From positions 1 to 64,000 of the forward strand of contig NZ_LXER01000032.1 in the NCBI RefSeq assembly GCF_001654925.1: a stretch of 64,000 bases of DNA, given 5' to 3'. Below, in pieces: positions 22,611 through 33,336 of the stretch (position 1 is the first letter of the stretch; every line of letters starts with the position of its first letter). The position numbers and the translations under genes were made by a program. The notes beneath the pieces are model-generated. The model had not been told where the DNA came from. It saw nothing but the letters and a program-made list of their open reading frames with translations, and did no database searches. The stretch comes from Buttiauxella brennerae ATCC 51605. GTDB taxonomy: Bacteria > Pseudomonadota > Gammaproteobacteria > Enterobacterales > Enterobacteriaceae.

Positions 22611-23084
22611 ATGAAAACGCCATTAATTACCCGTGAGGGCTATGAAAAGCTTAAACAAGAAAAGGACACCTTGTGGCGTGAAGAGCGTCCGGAGGTGACA
22701 AAAAAGGTCACCTGGGCCGCAAGTCTTGGCGACCGCAGCGAAAACGCCGACTACCAGTACAACAAAAAACGACTGCGAGAAATAGATCGTAGAGTGCGTT
22801 ATCTCACGAAATGCCTCGAACAGTTGAAGATTGTCGACTATTCACCGCAACAAGAAGGCAAAGTGTTCTTCGGCGCGTGGGTGGAAATTGAAAATGACGC
22901 TGGAAACCAGATGCGTTTTCGCATTGTGGGCTATGACGAAATTTTTGGCCGCAGAGATTACATTTCTATTGATTCGCCGATGGCGCGCGCCCTGCTGAAA
23001 AAAGAAGTGGGTGACCTCGCCATCGTGCAAACGCCCGCCGGTGAAGCGCAGTGGTACGTCAATGAAATCGAGTATGTGAAATAA
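22611..23084 (+). CDS. greB: Transcript cleavage factor GreB
   Basis: Enters the RNA polymerase secondary channel and stimulates cleavage of backtracked transcripts. The N-terminal coiled coil carries the acidic tip in SLGDRSENADYQYNKKRLRE, and the C-terminal FKBP-like domain includes VFFGAWVEIEND and the IDSPMARALL motif. The ATG at 22611 (MKTPLITREGY) is chosen over one eight codons upstream because it gives the family start and 157 residues. It precedes tex by 119 bases. Confidence 0.97.
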   Translation: MKTPLITREGYEKLKQEKDTLWREERPEVTKKVTWAASLGDRSENADYQYNKKRLREIDRRVRYLTKCLEQLKIVDYSPQQEGKVFFGAWVEIENDAGNQMRFRIVGYDEIFGRRDYISIDSPMARALLKKEVGDLAIVQTPAGEAQWYVNEIEYVK

Positions 23085-23203
23085 GCACAAGCCAGCTGCG
23101 GAACTGTCCGATTCATCACCACTCAGGCGCTGTGGCTGGCATTTTCACCCTCCAATCCGTATAACTATCCCCAATAATTTCGACTCAAACAGATGAAAAA
23201 ACC

Positions 23204-25534
23204 ATGATGAATGATTCACTCTGCCGCATTATTGCCAGCGAACTAAAGGCCCGCAACGAACAGGTTGATGCCGCCGTTCGCCTGCTGGACGAAGGGAATA
23301 CCGTGCCATTTATTGCGCGTTATCGTAAGGAAGTCACCGGCGGTCTGGATGACACGCAACTGCGTCAGTTAGAAACCCGTCTTGGCTATCTGCGCGAGCT
23401 GGAAGACCGCCGCCAGACCATCCTGAAATCCATTACCGACCAGGGTAAATTGACCGACGAACTCGCATCAGCCATTAATGGCACGCTGAGCAAAACCGAG
23501 CTTGAAGACCTCTATTTGCCGTATAAGCAAAAGCGCCGTACGCGCGGGCAAATTGCTATCGAAGCCGGTCTGGAACCGTTGGCCGAACTGCTGTGGAATG
23601 ACCCGTCACACACGCCGGAAGAAGCGGCAGCGAGCTACGTTGATGCCGATAAAGGCGTTGCCGATACCAAAGCCGCACTCGATGGCGCACGTTACATTCT
23701 GATGGAACGCTTTGCCGAAGACGCTGCATTGCTGGCAAAAGTGCGTAACTACCTGTGGAAAAATGCGCATCTGGTTGCCAACGTCGTAGCTGGCAAAGAA
23801 GAGGAAGGCGCTAAATTCCGTGACTACTTCGACCATCACGAACCGATTGCTACCGCTCCCTCACACCGCGCGCTCGCGATGTTCCGTGGCCGCAACGAAG
23901 GTATTTTACAGCTTGCGCTGAATGCCGATCCACAGCATGACGAACCACCGCGTGAAAGCTACTGTGAACAACTGATTATCGACCATCTCGGCCTGCGCCT
24001 GAACAATGCTCCGGCAGACGCCTGGCGTCGCGCCGTGGTGAGTTGGACCTGGCGCATCAAGGTGCTGATGCACCTCGAAACCGAGCTGATGGGTACCGTG
24101 CGTGAACGCGCCGAAGACGAAGCGATCAACGTTTTCGCCCGCAACCTGCATGATTTGCTGATGGCCGCTCCGGCTGGCCTGCGCGCTACCATGGGCCTTG
24201 ATCCAGGCCTGCGTACCGGTGTGAAAGTCGCGGTTGTTGATTCAACCGGTAAACTGGTCGCCACCGATACCATTTACCCACACACCGGCCAGGCCGCGAA
24301 AGCGGCTGTTGCCGTCGCTGCGCTGTGTCAGAAGCACAACGTCGAACTTGTAGCGATCGGTAACGGCACTGCATCACGCGAAACCGAGCGTTTCTTCCTC
24401 GACGTTCAAGAGCAATTCCCGAAAGTCACCGCGCAGAAAGTGATTGTCAGCGAAGCAGGTGCATCGGTTTATTCGGCATCTGAACTGGCAGCGCTGGAAT
24501 TCCCGGATCTGGATGTCTCGATTCGCGGCGCGGTTTCCATTGCTCGCCGCCTGCAAGATCCCCTGGCGGAGCTGGTGAAAATCGACCCGAAATCTATCGG
24601 TGTGGGCCAGTATCAGCACGATGTGAGCCAGTCACAGTTAGCGAAGAAGCTGGATGCGGTCGTCGAAGACTGTGTAAACGCCGTTGGCGTGGACTTGAAT
24701 ACCGCATCGGTGCCGTTACTGACTCGCGTGGCAGGTTTGACGCGCATGATGGCGCAGAACATCGTTAACTGGCGTGATGAAAATGGCCGTTTCCAGAACC
24801 GCCAGCAGTTGCTGAAAGTGAGCCGGCTGGGGCCAAAAGCCTTCGAGCAATGCGCAGGCTTCTTGCGTATTAACCACGGTGATAACCCGCTGGATGCCTC
24901 CACCGTTCACCCGGAAGCCTACCCAATTGTAGAGCGCATTCTGGCTGCAACCGAACAGGCGCTACAGGAATTGATGGGCAACGGTGAAGCATTGCGTGGC
25001 CTGAGTCCGCGTGATTTCACCGACGAACGTTTTGGTGTGCCGACAGTGACCGACATCATCAAAGAGCTCGAAAAACCAGGCCGTGACCCGCGCCCGGAGT
25101 TCAAAACGGCGAAGTTTGCTGATGGCGTTGAAACCATGAACGACCTGACGCCTGGCATGGTGCTGGAAGGGGCTGTCACCAACGTGACTAACTTCGGTGC
25201 GTTTGTAGACATTGGCGTGCATCAGGATGGCTTAGTCCATATCTCGTCGCTTTCCGACAAGTTCATCGACGACCCACACAAAGTGGTAAAAGCCGGTGAT
25301 ATCGTCAAAGTGAAAGTGATGGAAGTGGATTTAGCGCGTAAGCGTATTGCGTTAACCATGCGTCTTGATGAGCAGCCTGGCGAGTCCAACCGCCGTGGTT
25401 CCGCACCGCGTGAGCAAACAGAACGCCGCCCGGCACAGCAGCAAAAACCTCGCGGGCGTGATAATGCCAGTAGCAGTGCAGGCAACAGTGCGATGAGTGA
25501 TGCACTGGCTGCGGCATTGGGTAAAAAACGTTAA
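23204..25534 (+). CDS. yhgF: Tex family RNA-binding transcription accessory protein (YhgF)
   Basis: Nucleic-acid binding protein with Tex architecture: helical N-terminal region with [13 protein letters not shown], a YqgF-like RNase H fold ([17 protein letters not shown]), helix-hairpin-helix repeats ([32 protein letters not shown]) and an S1 domain ([20 protein letters not shown]) before a basic, low-complexity tail. Length 776. Two ATG codons begin the frame and either could be used. In E. coli greB and yhgF are also adjacent. Confidence 0.95.
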   Translation: MMNDSLCRIIASELKARNEQVDAAVRLLDEGNTVPFIARYRKEVTGGLDDTQLRQLETRLGYLRELEDRRQTILKSITDQGKLTDELASAINGTLSKTELEDLYLPYKQKRRTRGQIAIEAGLEPLAELLWNDPSHTPEEAAASYVDADKGVADTKAALDGARYILMERFAEDAALLAKVRNYLWKNAHLVANVVAGKEEEGAKFRDYFDHHEPIATAPSHRALAMFRGRNEGILQLALNADPQHDEPPRESYCEQLIIDHLGLRLNNAPADAWRRAVVSWTWRIKVLMHLETELMGTVRERAEDEAINVFARNLHDLLMAAPAGLRATMGLDPGLRTGVKVAVVDSTGKLVATDTIYPHTGQAAKAAVAVAALCQKHNVELVAIGNGTASRETERFFLDVQEQFPKVTAQKVIVSEAGASVYSASELAALEFPDLDVSIRGAVSIARRLQDPLAELVKIDPKSIGVGQYQHDVSQSQLAKKLDAVVEDCVNAVGVDLNTASVPLLTRVAGLTRMMAQNIVNWRDENGRFQNRQQLLKVSRLGPKAFEQCAGFLRINHGDNPLDASTVHPEAYPIVERILAATEQALQELMGNGEALRGLSPRDFTDERFGVPTVTDIIKELEKPGRDPRPEFKTAKFADGVETMNDLTPGMVLEGAVTNVTNFGAFVDIGVHQDGLVHISSLSDKFIDDPHKVVKAGDIVKVKVMEVDLARKRIALTMRLDEQPGESNRRGSAPREQTERRPAQQQKPRGRDNASSSAGNSAMSDALAAALGKKR

Positions 25535-26098
25535 CACGTGATGCTGATTCCCCCTCTCCTTTCATCAGGAGGGGGCGGAATAACCCACATTTCTTTCCGC
25601 AATGAAAAATTCAGCACAATTTGCCTGTTTTATCCCCGTCAGAAATAAATAACATTTCATTATCACCCTAACTAATTTTTCAAATAATAGAATGAGTTTG
25701 CGGCAGATCAATTTTCGCAACAATTTAAAAACAGCACCAGTATTTATCAAACTTGTAACAGATGAAATACCAAGACAACATTAACGAATATTCATTAATA
25801 AAATGATTGTCACAGAATAAATTTAACACATTGTAATTATTGATATTTATATAAAATCCATGCTCGACATCTAAAAAATAAATTAGTCATACCTCTCCTG
25901 AAAAATAGATTAAAACGATCTATTCATCACAAAAATAATCATTGAAGACAGAAACCATTCTCATTATCATTGATTTGTTCGTTATTTCTCCTTTACCCAA
26001 CGATAAGTCAGTTTCCATTGCATGAAGTCCTTTGCCTTTGCAGACAGACGTTCATTTTCGTTCGCGTAAACATAAGAGCCCAGCTCTAAGTAGGACCT
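25535..26098. promoter_or_regulatory. AT-rich feo control region with a Fur-like box
   Basis: There are 564 bases without a gene between tex and feoA. A palindrome CCCCTCTCC...AGGAGGGG follows tex (about 25550-25575) and may end its transcription. The remainder is very AT-rich. At 25956-25974 the minus strand reads ATCAATGATAATGAGAATG, which shares the AATGATAAT core of the Fur consensus; this is where iron control of feo would be expected. A weak FNR-like half-site (TTGAT) at 25840 is not convincing. Confidence 0.45.
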
Positions 26099-26323
26099 AT
26101 GCAATTCTTGCCAAGTAGTGCGTGGAAAATTACCGGCTTTGCCAGCGAAATTAGCCCGTCATATCGCCAGAAATTATTATCGCTCGGTATGTTGCCCGGC
26201 TCTTCATTCAACGTTGTACGTGTCGCGCCATTAGGTGACCCGATTCATATCCAAACACGTCGCGTCAGCCTGGTACTACGTAAAAAAGATCTCGAATTAC
26301 TGCACGTTGAAGCCATTGCCTGA
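26099..26323 (+). CDS. feoA: Ferrous iron transport protein FeoA
   Basis: Small SH3-like cytoplasmic protein that interacts with and is needed by the FeoB permease. The 74 residues contain the conserved [20 protein letters not shown] and the [16 protein letters not shown]-terminus. It starts with ATG after a TAGGA ribosome site. First gene of feoABC, 54 bases before feoB. Confidence 0.96.
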   Translation: MQFLPSSAWKITGFASEISPSYRQKLLSLGMLPGSSFNVVRVAPLGDPIHIQTRRVSLVLRKKDLELLHVEAIA

Positions 26324-26377
26324 TTGGCGGGGTGAGCGCTCGCGCTCGTTGCTATTTTCTTTAAGTTCACGAAAAAA

Positions 26378-28699
26378 ATGAAAAAATTAACTATCGGCTT
26401 AATCGGTAACCCTAACTCCGGGAAAACCACGTTATTCAACCAGCTAACCGGTTCACGCCAGCGAGTGGGGAACTGGGCGGGGGTTACCGTAGAACGTAAA
26501 GAAGGTCAGTTTTCAACGCTTGCACATCAGGTCACACTTGTTGACCTGCCGGGTACTTACTCGCTGACCACTATTTCATCCCAGACTTCGCTGGATGAAC
26601 AAATTGCCTGTCACTACATTCTGAGTGGTGACGCAGATTTACTGATCAACGTCGTCGATGCCTCCAACCTTGAGCGCAATTTGTATCTGACGCTGCAATT
26701 GCTCGAACTCGGCATTCCGTGCGTCGTCGCGCTCAACATGCTCGACATCGCCGAAAAGCAGGACATTCGCATTGATATCGACGCGCTGGCTGCACGCCTG
26801 GGCTGCCCGGTCGTTCCACTGGTTTCCACTCGTGGCCGTGGCATGGAAGGCCTGAAACTGGCAATCGACCGCCGTCAGCCAAACACGCACAGCGATTTAG
26901 TGCTTTATCCGCCACGTCTGCTTGAAGAAGCAGACAAGCTGGCGGCAGAAATGCCTGCGGATATGCCAGAGCAGCAACGCCGTTGGTTAGCACTGCAAAT
27001 GCTCGAAGGCGATATCTACAGCCGTGAATATGCCGGCCACGCCACAGATAAGCTGGATGTGGTTCGTGCACAACTGGCAGAAGAAAACGAAGACCCGGCA
27101 CTGCTGATTGCCGATGCGCGTTATCAAACCATCGCCGCCATCTGTGATTCAATCAGTAATAGCCTGACCGCCGAACCGCATCGCTTAACGGCAATGATGG
27201 ATAAAATCATTCTTAACCGTTTCCTCGGCTTGCCTGTTTTCTTGCTGGTGATGTATTTGATGTTCTTGCTGGCGATTAACATCGGCGGCGCATTACAGCC
27301 CATTTTTGACGGCGGTTCTGCGGCCATCTTTATCCACGGTATTCAGTGGATTGGCGCCACACTGCACTTCCCAAGTTGGCTGACGATTTTCTTAGCACAA
27401 GGTATCGGCGGTGGTATCAACACCGTGCTGCCACTGGTGCCGCAAATCGGCATGATGTACCTGTTCCTCTCGTTCCTTGAAGACTCCGGCTACATGGCGC
27501 GTGCGGCATTTGTGATGGACCGCCTGATGCAATCTCTCGGCCTGCCGGGCAAATCATTCGTACCCTTGATTGTTGGCTTTGGCTGTAACGTGCCGTCGGT
27601 GATGGGTGCGCGTACGCTCGATGCTCCGCGTGAACGCCTGATGACCATCATGATGGCGCCGTTTATGTCATGTGGCGCACGCCTTGCCATCTTTGCAGTA
27701 TTTGCCGCCGCGTTCTTCGGGCAGCAAGGCGCGCTGGTTGTTTTCTCGCTCTATATTCTTGGCATCGTGATGGCGATTCTGACTGGCCTGATGCTTAAGC
27801 ACACCATCATGCGTGGTGAAGCGACACCGTTTGTGATGGAACTGCCGGTCTACCACGTTCCGCACCTGAAAAGCCTGCTGCTGCAAACCTGGCAACGCCT
27901 GAAAGGTTTCGTGCTGCGTGCCGGTAAAGTTATCGTCATCGTCAGTATTTTCATTGGTGCGCTAAATAGCTTCTCGTTTAGCGGCAAAGAAGTGGACAAC
28001 ATCAACGATTCGGCGCTGGCGTCGGTCAGCCGTGTGCTCACTCCGTTGCTAAAACCGATTGGTGTCCACGAAGATAACTGGCAGGCGACTGTCGGCCTGT
28101 TCACTGGCGCCATGGCAAAAGAAGTGGTGGTCGGTACGCTCAACACGCTTTACACCGCTGAAGACATGCACGAAGAACCGTTTGATGCTGCAAGCTTCAA
28201 CTTGCTTGATGAGTTAGGCGGTGCCGCAGGTGAAACCTGGCAAAGCCTGAAAGACACCTTCAGCCTGAGCGTGTTGCTGAACCCAATCGAAGCCAGCAAA
28301 GGCGACGGTGAAATGGCAAGCGGTGCAATGGGTGTGATGAGCAGCAAATTTGGCAGCCCGGCTGCGGCCTATAGCTACCTGATTTTCGTTCTGCTTTATA
28401 TCCCCTGCATTTCGGTGATGGGTGCGGTCGCCCGAGAGTCCAGCCGTGGCTGGATGATGTTCTCGGTGTTGTGGGGGCTGAATATCGCCTACTCGCTGTC
28501 CACGCTTTACTATCAAACCGTCACATTTAGCGCACATCCGCAGTACAGCCTGATCTGTATCCTCGCGGTGGTGTTGTTCAACGTGTTGCTGATTGGTGGG
28601 TTGCGTAAAGCTCGCAGCCGTGTGGATGTCAGCCTGATGACAACCCGTAAAACAGTCGAAGCGGCCTGCTGTAAAAGCACCGCTGGCGATTGCCACTAA
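26378..28699 (+). CDS. feoB: Ferrous iron permease FeoB
   Basis: Main Fe(II) transporter of the inner membrane. The N-terminal G-domain has G1 GNPNSGKTT (10-18), G3 DLPGTYSL, and G4 ALNMLDIAEK; a GDI-like helical spacer follows, then a polytopic permease with two Gate motifs (around GFGCNVPSVMGARTL and the later YIPCISVMGAV), whose cysteines are conserved. Length is 773, as in E. coli. The C-terminus carries a Cys pair (EAACCKS). feoC follows after 9 bases. Confidence 0.98.
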   Translation: MKKLTIGLIGNPNSGKTTLFNQLTGSRQRVGNWAGVTVERKEGQFSTLAHQVTLVDLPGTYSLTTISSQTSLDEQIACHYILSGDADLLINVVDASNLERNLYLTLQLLELGIPCVVALNMLDIAEKQDIRIDIDALAARLGCPVVPLVSTRGRGMEGLKLAIDRRQPNTHSDLVLYPPRLLEEADKLAAEMPADMPEQQRRWLALQMLEGDIYSREYAGHATDKLDVVRAQLAEENEDPALLIADARYQTIAAICDSISNSLTAEPHRLTAMMDKIILNRFLGLPVFLLVMYLMFLLAINIGGALQPIFDGGSAAIFIHGIQWIGATLHFPSWLTIFLAQGIGGGINTVLPLVPQIGMMYLFLSFLEDSGYMARAAFVMDRLMQSLGLPGKSFVPLIVGFGCNVPSVMGARTLDAPRERLMTIMMAPFMSCGARLAIFAVFAAAFFGQQGALVVFSLYILGIVMAILTGLMLKHTIMRGEATPFVMELPVYHVPHLKSLLLQTWQRLKGFVLRAGKVIVIVSIFIGALNSFSFSGKEVDNINDSALASVSRVLTPLLKPIGVHEDNWQATVGLFTGAMAKEVVVGTLNTLYTAEDMHEEPFDAASFNLLDELGGAAGETWQSLKDTFSLSVLLNPIEASKGDGEMASGAMGVMSSKFGSPAAAYSYLIFVLLYIPCISVMGAVARESSRGWMMFSVLWGLNIAYSLSTLYYQTVTFSAHPQYSLICILAVVLFNVLLIGGLRKARSRVDVSLMTTRKTVEAACCKSTAGDCH

Positions 28700-28708
28700 G
28701 GAGAAGGT

Positions 28709-28948
28709 ATGGCGAGCTTAATTGAGATTCGTGATGCACTGGCGCTACAAGGGCGCATGGATGCCACGCAAATTAGCCAACAGCTCGCCACGCCGTTGCC
28801 ATTGGTGAATGCAATGCTGAGCCGCCTTGAAGCGATGGGCAAAGCAATGCGTATCACCGAAGACCCGAGCGATTGCCTGACGGGGAGCTGCAAGAGCTGC
28901 CCTGAAGGGAAGAAATGTGTTCGGGAAGTGTGGGCGTTGCGCGCATAG
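28709..28948 (+). CDS. feoC: FeoC, [Fe-S]-dependent regulator of Feo
   Basis: Small winged-helix protein found only in gammaproteobacterial feo operons; it shields FeoB from proteolysis and may bind an Fe-S cluster. The winged helix occupies about residues 1-50, and the four cysteines C56, C61, C64 and C70 ([16 protein letters not shown]) are all present. An AAGGAGAAGGT ribosome site precedes the ATG. It is the last gene of feoABC and convergent with bioH. Confidence 0.95.
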   Translation: MASLIEIRDALALQGRMDATQISQQLATPLPLVNAMLSRLEAMGKAMRITEDPSDCLTGSCKSCPEGKKCVREVWALRA

Positions 28949-28949
28949 G

Positions 28950-29024
28950 TGGAGGGTGTCGCTTACGCTAATCCCCCTATAAAACCCGCAAATTAACTGT
29001 AACGCGTGCGAACCGACATCCGAC
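28950..29024. repeat. Degenerate REP pair between feoC and bioH
   Basis: The interval contains GGTGTCGCTTACGCTAATCC and, in inverted orientation, GAACCGACATCCGACATT, both resembling the REP arms seen intact at 31163-31241 and 54647-54722. It occupies the space between two convergent genes and may act as the transcript end. Confidence 0.55.
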
Positions 29025-29025
29025 A

Positions 29026-29799
29026 TTAACCAAGCTGCTTTTGAAACGCCTCAAGCGCCAGGCACACATCCTGTGGATGCGAAATAAATGGCGCATGAGC
29101 CGCTTTCGGGAAAATCACTGCTTCGCTTTGCGGCCACTGTTCATCTAACAAACCCGCGATTTTACGCGGCACCAGCCCATCCAGATAACCGTATAAACGC
29201 AAGAACGGTACCGTAAGCTGGCGCAAAGGCTCGCGTAAATCTGCAGTCTTGAGAATTTCCAGCCCACCGTTTAACACCTCAACACCCGGCATTGGTTGCT
29301 CAAGCACTACCGCTTTCAAACGGCGAGCGTCCTGGCGTGCGGTTTCTGTTCCCAGCGTCTGGAGCGCCAAAAAGCGCTCAACGGTACGCTGAAAATCTTC
29401 ACTCAATTGCTGCTGGAAACCTGCCAGCACTTCAGGCTTGATGCCCGGCCAGTCACCTTGCGCGGTGAAACAAGGCGAGGACGCGATAGTCACCAGCCCT
29501 TTCACACGCTCCGGATGACTTAATGCAACCTGACTTGCCACCAGCCCGCCCAGACTCCAGCCAAGCCAAATCGCCTGCTCTGGCGCCTGCGCCAACACGA
29601 TATCAGCCATTTCCTCCAGTGAGAGCGCCCCGAAACTCTGGCTGCGGCCATAGCCCGGCAAGTCGACAAGATGAAGACGAAAATGCGAGCTTAATTCCGC
29701 ACAAATGCAATGCCACACTTCCGCATTCAGCCCCCATCCGTGCAGCAGCACAAGATCATCTTTCCCTTCACCTTTTGTCTGCCACCAAAGCTTGCTCAT
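29026..29799 (-). CDS. bioH: Pimeloyl-[acyl-carrier protein] methyl ester esterase
   Basis: Hydrolyses the methyl ester of pimeloyl-ACP, ending the disguised fatty acid elongation that makes the biotin precursor. Alpha/beta hydrolase with nucleophile elbow GWSLGG (Ser 82), Asp in [11 protein letters not shown] and His in [11 protein letters not shown]. Length 257. Divergent from gntX with only 38 bases between start codons, so the two promoters must overlap. Confidence 0.97.
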   Translation of the reverse strand: MSKLWWQTKGEGKDDLVLLHGWGLNAEVWHCICAELSSHFRLHLVDLPGYGRSQSFGALSLEEMADIVLAQAPEQAIWLGWSLGGLVASQVALSHPERVKGLVTIASSPCFTAQGDWPGIKPEVLAGFQQQLSEDFQRTVERFLALQTLGTETARQDARRLKAVVLEQPMPGVEVLNGGLEILKTADLREPLRQLTVPFLRLYGYLDGLVPRKIAGLLDEQWPQSEAVIFPKAAHAPFISHPQDVCLALEAFQKQLG

Positions 29800-29837
29800 C
29801 AGTTACTGTTCTCATTTTTATCTGCAAGGAAGCGAAT

Positions 29838-30521
29838 ATGCTAACAATCCCAGGGCTATGTTGGCTATGCCAGATGCCACTCACCTGCGCGCATTGGGGA
29901 CTTTGTTCATGCTGCGTTAAAGCATTACCCGTTCCACCGCCCTGCTGCCCGCGCTGTGGATTACCTGCCACACATACAAAATCGCCCTGCGGCCGTTGCC
30001 TGCAAAAACCACCGGAATGGGATGCGTTGTTGTTCGTCACGGATTATGGCCCACCGCTAAGTCAGCTTATTCAGCGGTTTAAATTTAACGCCACTGTCGC
30101 GCTGGCTCCGGCGTTGGCGCGTTTAATGCTGCTGCGTGTACTGCAAGCAAAACGCTTTAGCCAGTTGCCGAAACCTGATTGCATCGTGAGTGTTCCATTG
30201 TATTCGCGTCGTGCCTGGCGGCGTGGTTTTAATCAAAGCGACCTGTTGGCAAGACAGCTTTCACACTGGCTGCAATGTGACTATATGCCGCGAGGGTTGC
30301 TGCGGATCCGCGCCGCGCAGGTGCAGCATCAACTGAACGCACGTATGCGTCGCAACAATCTTAAAGGTGCTTTCAGGGTTGATTTTCCAGTGGCTGGGCG
30401 CCATATAATTATTGTGGATGATGTCGTCACGACGGGCAGTACGGTGGCGGAAATTGCGCGAATGCTGAAAAAGCAGGGCGCGGCGACTATCCAGGTGTGG
30501 TGCCTTTGTCGAACCTTGTAG
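29838..30521 (+). CDS. gntX: ComF/GntX family amidophosphoribosyltransferase-like protein
   Basis: ComF-family protein; in E. coli GntX is needed with NfuA to use DNA as a carbon source, and ComF homologues act in natural transformation. An N-terminal zinc-ribbon-like region has paired cysteines (CWLCQMPL, CSCC, CCPRCGLPA, CGRCLQ) and the C-terminus has a type I PRTase loop IIIVDDVVTTGSTVAEI. An open frame reaches far upstream to 29523 but runs antisense to bioH; the ATG at 29838, with AGGA ahead of it, gives 227 residues, equal to E. coli. Confidence 0.95.
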   Translation: MLTIPGLCWLCQMPLTCAHWGLCSCCVKALPVPPPCCPRCGLPATHTKSPCGRCLQKPPEWDALLFVTDYGPPLSQLIQRFKFNATVALAPALARLMLLRVLQAKRFSQLPKPDCIVSVPLYSRRAWRRGFNQSDLLARQLSHWLQCDYMPRGLLRIRAAQVQHQLNARMRRNNLKGAFRVDFPVAGRHIIIVDDVVTTGSTVAEIARMLKKQGAATIQVWCLCRTL

Positions 30522-30579
30522 ACCCTCGATGATGGGCGTATTATAACCGACTAAAATAGTCAACTATTGAGCAATCGTT

Positions 30580-31155
30580 ATGATCCGTATTTCCGATACA
30601 GCACAATCCCACTTTGCCAAACTGCTGGCAGGTCAGGAAGAAGGGACGCAAATTCGCGTATTCGTCATTAATCCTGGTACTCCAAATGCGGAGTGCGGGG
30701 TTTCTTACTGTCCGCCGGATGCGGTAGAAGCGTCAGATACCGCCCTCAAATTCGAGCAGTTGACCGCGTATGTCGATGAACTGAGCAAACCTTATCTTGA
30801 AGATGCTGAAATTGATTTCGTCACCGACCAGCTTGGCTCACAGCTGACGCTGAAAGCGCCAAACGCCAAAATGCGTAAAGTTTCCGATGATGCGCCTTTG
30901 ATGGAGCGCGTTGAATATATGCTGCAAGCGACGGTAAACCCACAGCTGGCAGGCCACGGCGGTCGCGTTACGCTGATGGAAATCACTGATGAAGGTTTTG
31001 CGATTCTGCAATTTGGCGGCGGTTGTAACGGCTGTTCAATGGTAGACGTGACCCTGAAAGAAGGCATCGAAAAGCAGCTGCTGGCTGAGTTCCCGGAACT
31101 GAAAGGCGTTCGCGATTTGACCGAACACCAGCGCGGCGAGCATTCGTACTATTGA
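30580..31155 (+). CDS. nfuA: Fe-S cluster carrier NfuA
   Basis: Carries and delivers [4Fe-4S] clusters, particularly under oxidative stress or iron starvation. The N-terminal part is a degenerate A-type scaffold domain without its cysteines, and the C-terminal Nfu domain holds the ligand pair C149 and C152 ([11 protein letters not shown]). Length 191, identical to E. coli. It follows gntX by 58 bases. In E. coli gntT follows; here malQ does, after a REP pair. Confidence 0.98.
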   Translation: MIRISDTAQSHFAKLLAGQEEGTQIRVFVINPGTPNAECGVSYCPPDAVEASDTALKFEQLTAYVDELSKPYLEDAEIDFVTDQLGSQLTLKAPNAKMRKVSDDAPLMERVEYMLQATVNPQLAGHGGRVTLMEITDEGFAILQFGGGCNGCSMVDVTLKEGIEKQLLAEFPELKGVRDLTEHQRGEHSYY

Positions 31156-31162
31156 TTGATGT

Positions 31163-31241
31163 GTCGGATGGCGCTTGCGCTTATCCGACCTACAATTACG
31201 TATGCTTTTGTAGGTCGGATTAGCATAGCGACATCCGACAT
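31163..31241. repeat. REP pair (BIME) between nfuA and malQ
   Basis: Two REP units face each other: TGTCGGATGGCGCTTGCGCT at 31163 and its inverted partner ending GCGACATCCGACA at 31241, separated by a 15-base linker. Each arm shows the GTAGGTCGGAT / ATCCGACCTAC complement. The pair fills the gap between convergent nfuA and malQ. Confidence 0.85.
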
Positions 31242-31246
31242 TTCTC

Positions 31247-33328
31247 TTATCTTTTCTTACGTCGCTTATCCAAATCCTTCAGCAACTTATTCACTTCTTC
31301 ATCGGCGAACATCGCCTCAAGCGAAGTCGATAACTTGCGACGCCAGTTCTTATACTGATAGCTGGTGCCTGGAATATTCACCGGCTCCGCCATACCCAAC
31401 CAATCCTCCGGCTGCAGGCCCAGTAACGCACTGTTGCTGTCGGCAATGTAACGCTGCATTCCACGATTAAGCGTTGATGTCATCGCCATCATTGAAGCCT
31501 TGTGTCCGGCGCGTTTTGGCAGACAACCATATTCATGCAGCCCATCCAGTAAACCTTGTTTAGCCCGTTCACGATCCTGATACAGCTCAGTCAACATCTC
31601 GTCGTCAGGATAAAGCCCAAGCGTTTTGCCCAGAGCCAGGTCACCACTTTCCCAGTAACCCCGCAGCGTCGGCAAATCATGAGTGGTTGCGACTGCCATG
31701 GATTGTTTCGGCCACGATTTCGGGGAGCGGAACTGTTTTTCGTTGTCGTGCTCGAAATAGAGCACTTTGTACGAGTAAACCCCGCTGTCGCGCAGCTTAC
31801 CAACGATCTCAACCGGCACAGTACCCAGATCTTCACCGATCACCATGCAGTTATGACGCTGACTTTCCAGCGCCAGGATCGACAAGAGATCGTCAACCGG
31901 GTAATGCACATATGCGCCTTTATCTGCGGTTTCACCGTAAGGGATCCACCACAAACGCAACATCGACATCACGTGGTCAATACGCAATGCACCGCAGCTG
32001 GTCATATTGGCGCGCAGCAATTCGATAAATGGCTGATAGGCACGCGCCGTAATCACATGCGGGTCCATCGGTGGTAAACCCCAGTTCTGTCCGAGCGGAC
32101 CGAGAATATCCGGCGGGGCCCCCACCGAGGCTTTCAGGCAGTAAAGCTCGCGATCACACCAGGTTTCAGAACCGCCTTCGGCAACACCTACCGCTAAGTC
32201 GCGATACAGGCCGATTGGCATTTTAAAGCCCTGGCTGGTTTGCCAGCATGCATCGAACTGAACGTAGGCCAGGTATTGCAGCCACAGATAGAAATTCACT
32301 TCGTCACTGTGTTCGGTGCAGAACTCTTTTACTTCAGGATTATGCGCATCGCGGAAACCTTCCGGCCATACCGGCCAGCCCCAACGCATTTCATCTTCTT
32401 TAACCTGGTATGCGTGCAGCGCATCGAAAGCGGCCTGGTAATAGAGGCTATCACCGCCTTCCTGCACAAACTTCTGGAAGGCGACCACTTGTTCGTCACG
32501 CGCACCGCGCCGCGAAAACTGCTTCCACGCCATGCGCAGAGCAGCCATCTTCAGCACGGTCACGGTGGAATAATCCACCCATTGCGCATCACGGGCTTCA
32601 TTCAGCATTTGCTGCGTGACCGGCATTTTCCACCAGTCTTGCGCTTCATCACTGAGCAAGAAATCATCGACCGCATTCACGTCGATATAAATCACATTCA
32701 ACCAACGGCGAGAAGACGGGCTATACGGGCTGGCGCTTTCCGGGTTTGCCGGATACAGCGCGTGGATTGGGTTCAGGCCAATAAATGCCCCGCCCCGTTT
32801 TGCGACATCCACCAGCATGCGCTGTAAATCGCCGAAATCGCCAATTCCCCAGTTATGGGCGGAACGTAAGGTATAAAGCTGAACGCACGCGCCCCACAGT
32901 TTTTCATCCTGCATCAGTGCCGCAGGTTCATAGCAGCGTTTTGGCGCAACAATCACGCGGCACTGCCAGTGGTGTTCATTCTGGCTGACCGTCAGGTCGT
33001 GGTAGCCTTCCGCCAGCGCGGCAGGCAGAGTCAGTTTTTTGCCTGCCAGTGCATGGCCTTTATGCTGCTTACCGTCTTCGGTCGTCAACTGCCAGCTGTA
33101 ATCACCGTTACCTTCCAGCACCGTCGCCATGCGAGTGCCGGAAGTAAACAGCAGCACATTTGCCACTGGCGTCACCGCCACCTTTTTCAAGGCGGTGGTA
33201 CGGCTCATGGCATCCAGCAAACGCTGCTTGGTATCCGCAGGAATAGCCTGCGGTTTGCCGTGGGCGTTAATGTAGTTTGGGCTAATTCCCGCCTCAAGGG
33301 CGGCGTTATCAAGACGTTTGCTGTCCAT
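31247..33328 (-). CDS. malQ: 4-alpha-glucanotransferase (amylomaltase)
   Basis: GH77 disproportionating enzyme that transfers maltosyl and longer dextrinyl units among maltodextrins and releases glucose. The catalytic nucleophile lies in ALRIDHVMSMLRLWW and the acid/base in MVIGEDLGTVP; the N-terminal enterobacterial MalQ extension (about residues 1-130) is present. Length 693. It begins 8 bases after malP, forming the malPQ operon that MalT activates. Confidence 0.98.
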   Translation of the reverse strand: MDSKRLDNAALEAGISPNYINAHGKPQAIPADTKQRLLDAMSRTTALKKVAVTPVANVLLFTSGTRMATVLEGNGDYSWQLTTEDGKQHKGHALAGKKLTLPAALAEGYHDLTVSQNEHHWQCRVIVAPKRCYEPAALMQDEKLWGACVQLYTLRSAHNWGIGDFGDLQRMLVDVAKRGGAFIGLNPIHALYPANPESASPYSPSSRRWLNVIYIDVNAVDDFLLSDEAQDWWKMPVTQQMLNEARDAQWVDYSTVTVLKMAALRMAWKQFSRRGARDEQVVAFQKFVQEGGDSLYYQAAFDALHAYQVKEDEMRWGWPVWPEGFRDAHNPEVKEFCTEHSDEVNFYLWLQYLAYVQFDACWQTSQGFKMPIGLYRDLAVGVAEGGSETWCDRELYCLKASVGAPPDILGPLGQNWGLPPMDPHVITARAYQPFIELLRANMTSCGALRIDHVMSMLRLWWIPYGETADKGAYVHYPVDDLLSILALESQRHNCMVIGEDLGTVPVEIVGKLRDSGVYSYKVLYFEHDNEKQFRSPKSWPKQSMAVATTHDLPTLRGYWESGDLALGKTLGLYPDDEMLTELYQDRERAKQGLLDGLHEYGCLPKRAGHKASMMAMTSTLNRGMQRYIADSNSALLGLQPEDWLGMAEPVNIPGTSYQYKNWRRKLSTSLEAMFADEEVNKLLKDLDKRRKKR

Positions 33329-33336
33329 GCGTTCCC

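Noticed and set aside
25840-25853. FNR-like site TTGAT-N4-ATATA in the feo control region
   Set aside because: Only one half-site is good, and the AT-rich background makes chance matches likely; the Fur-like box is better supported.
29523-29837. A 105-codon N-terminal extension of gntX
   Set aside because: It runs antisense to bioH, has no family similarity, and the internal ATG with AGGA gives exactly the usual length.
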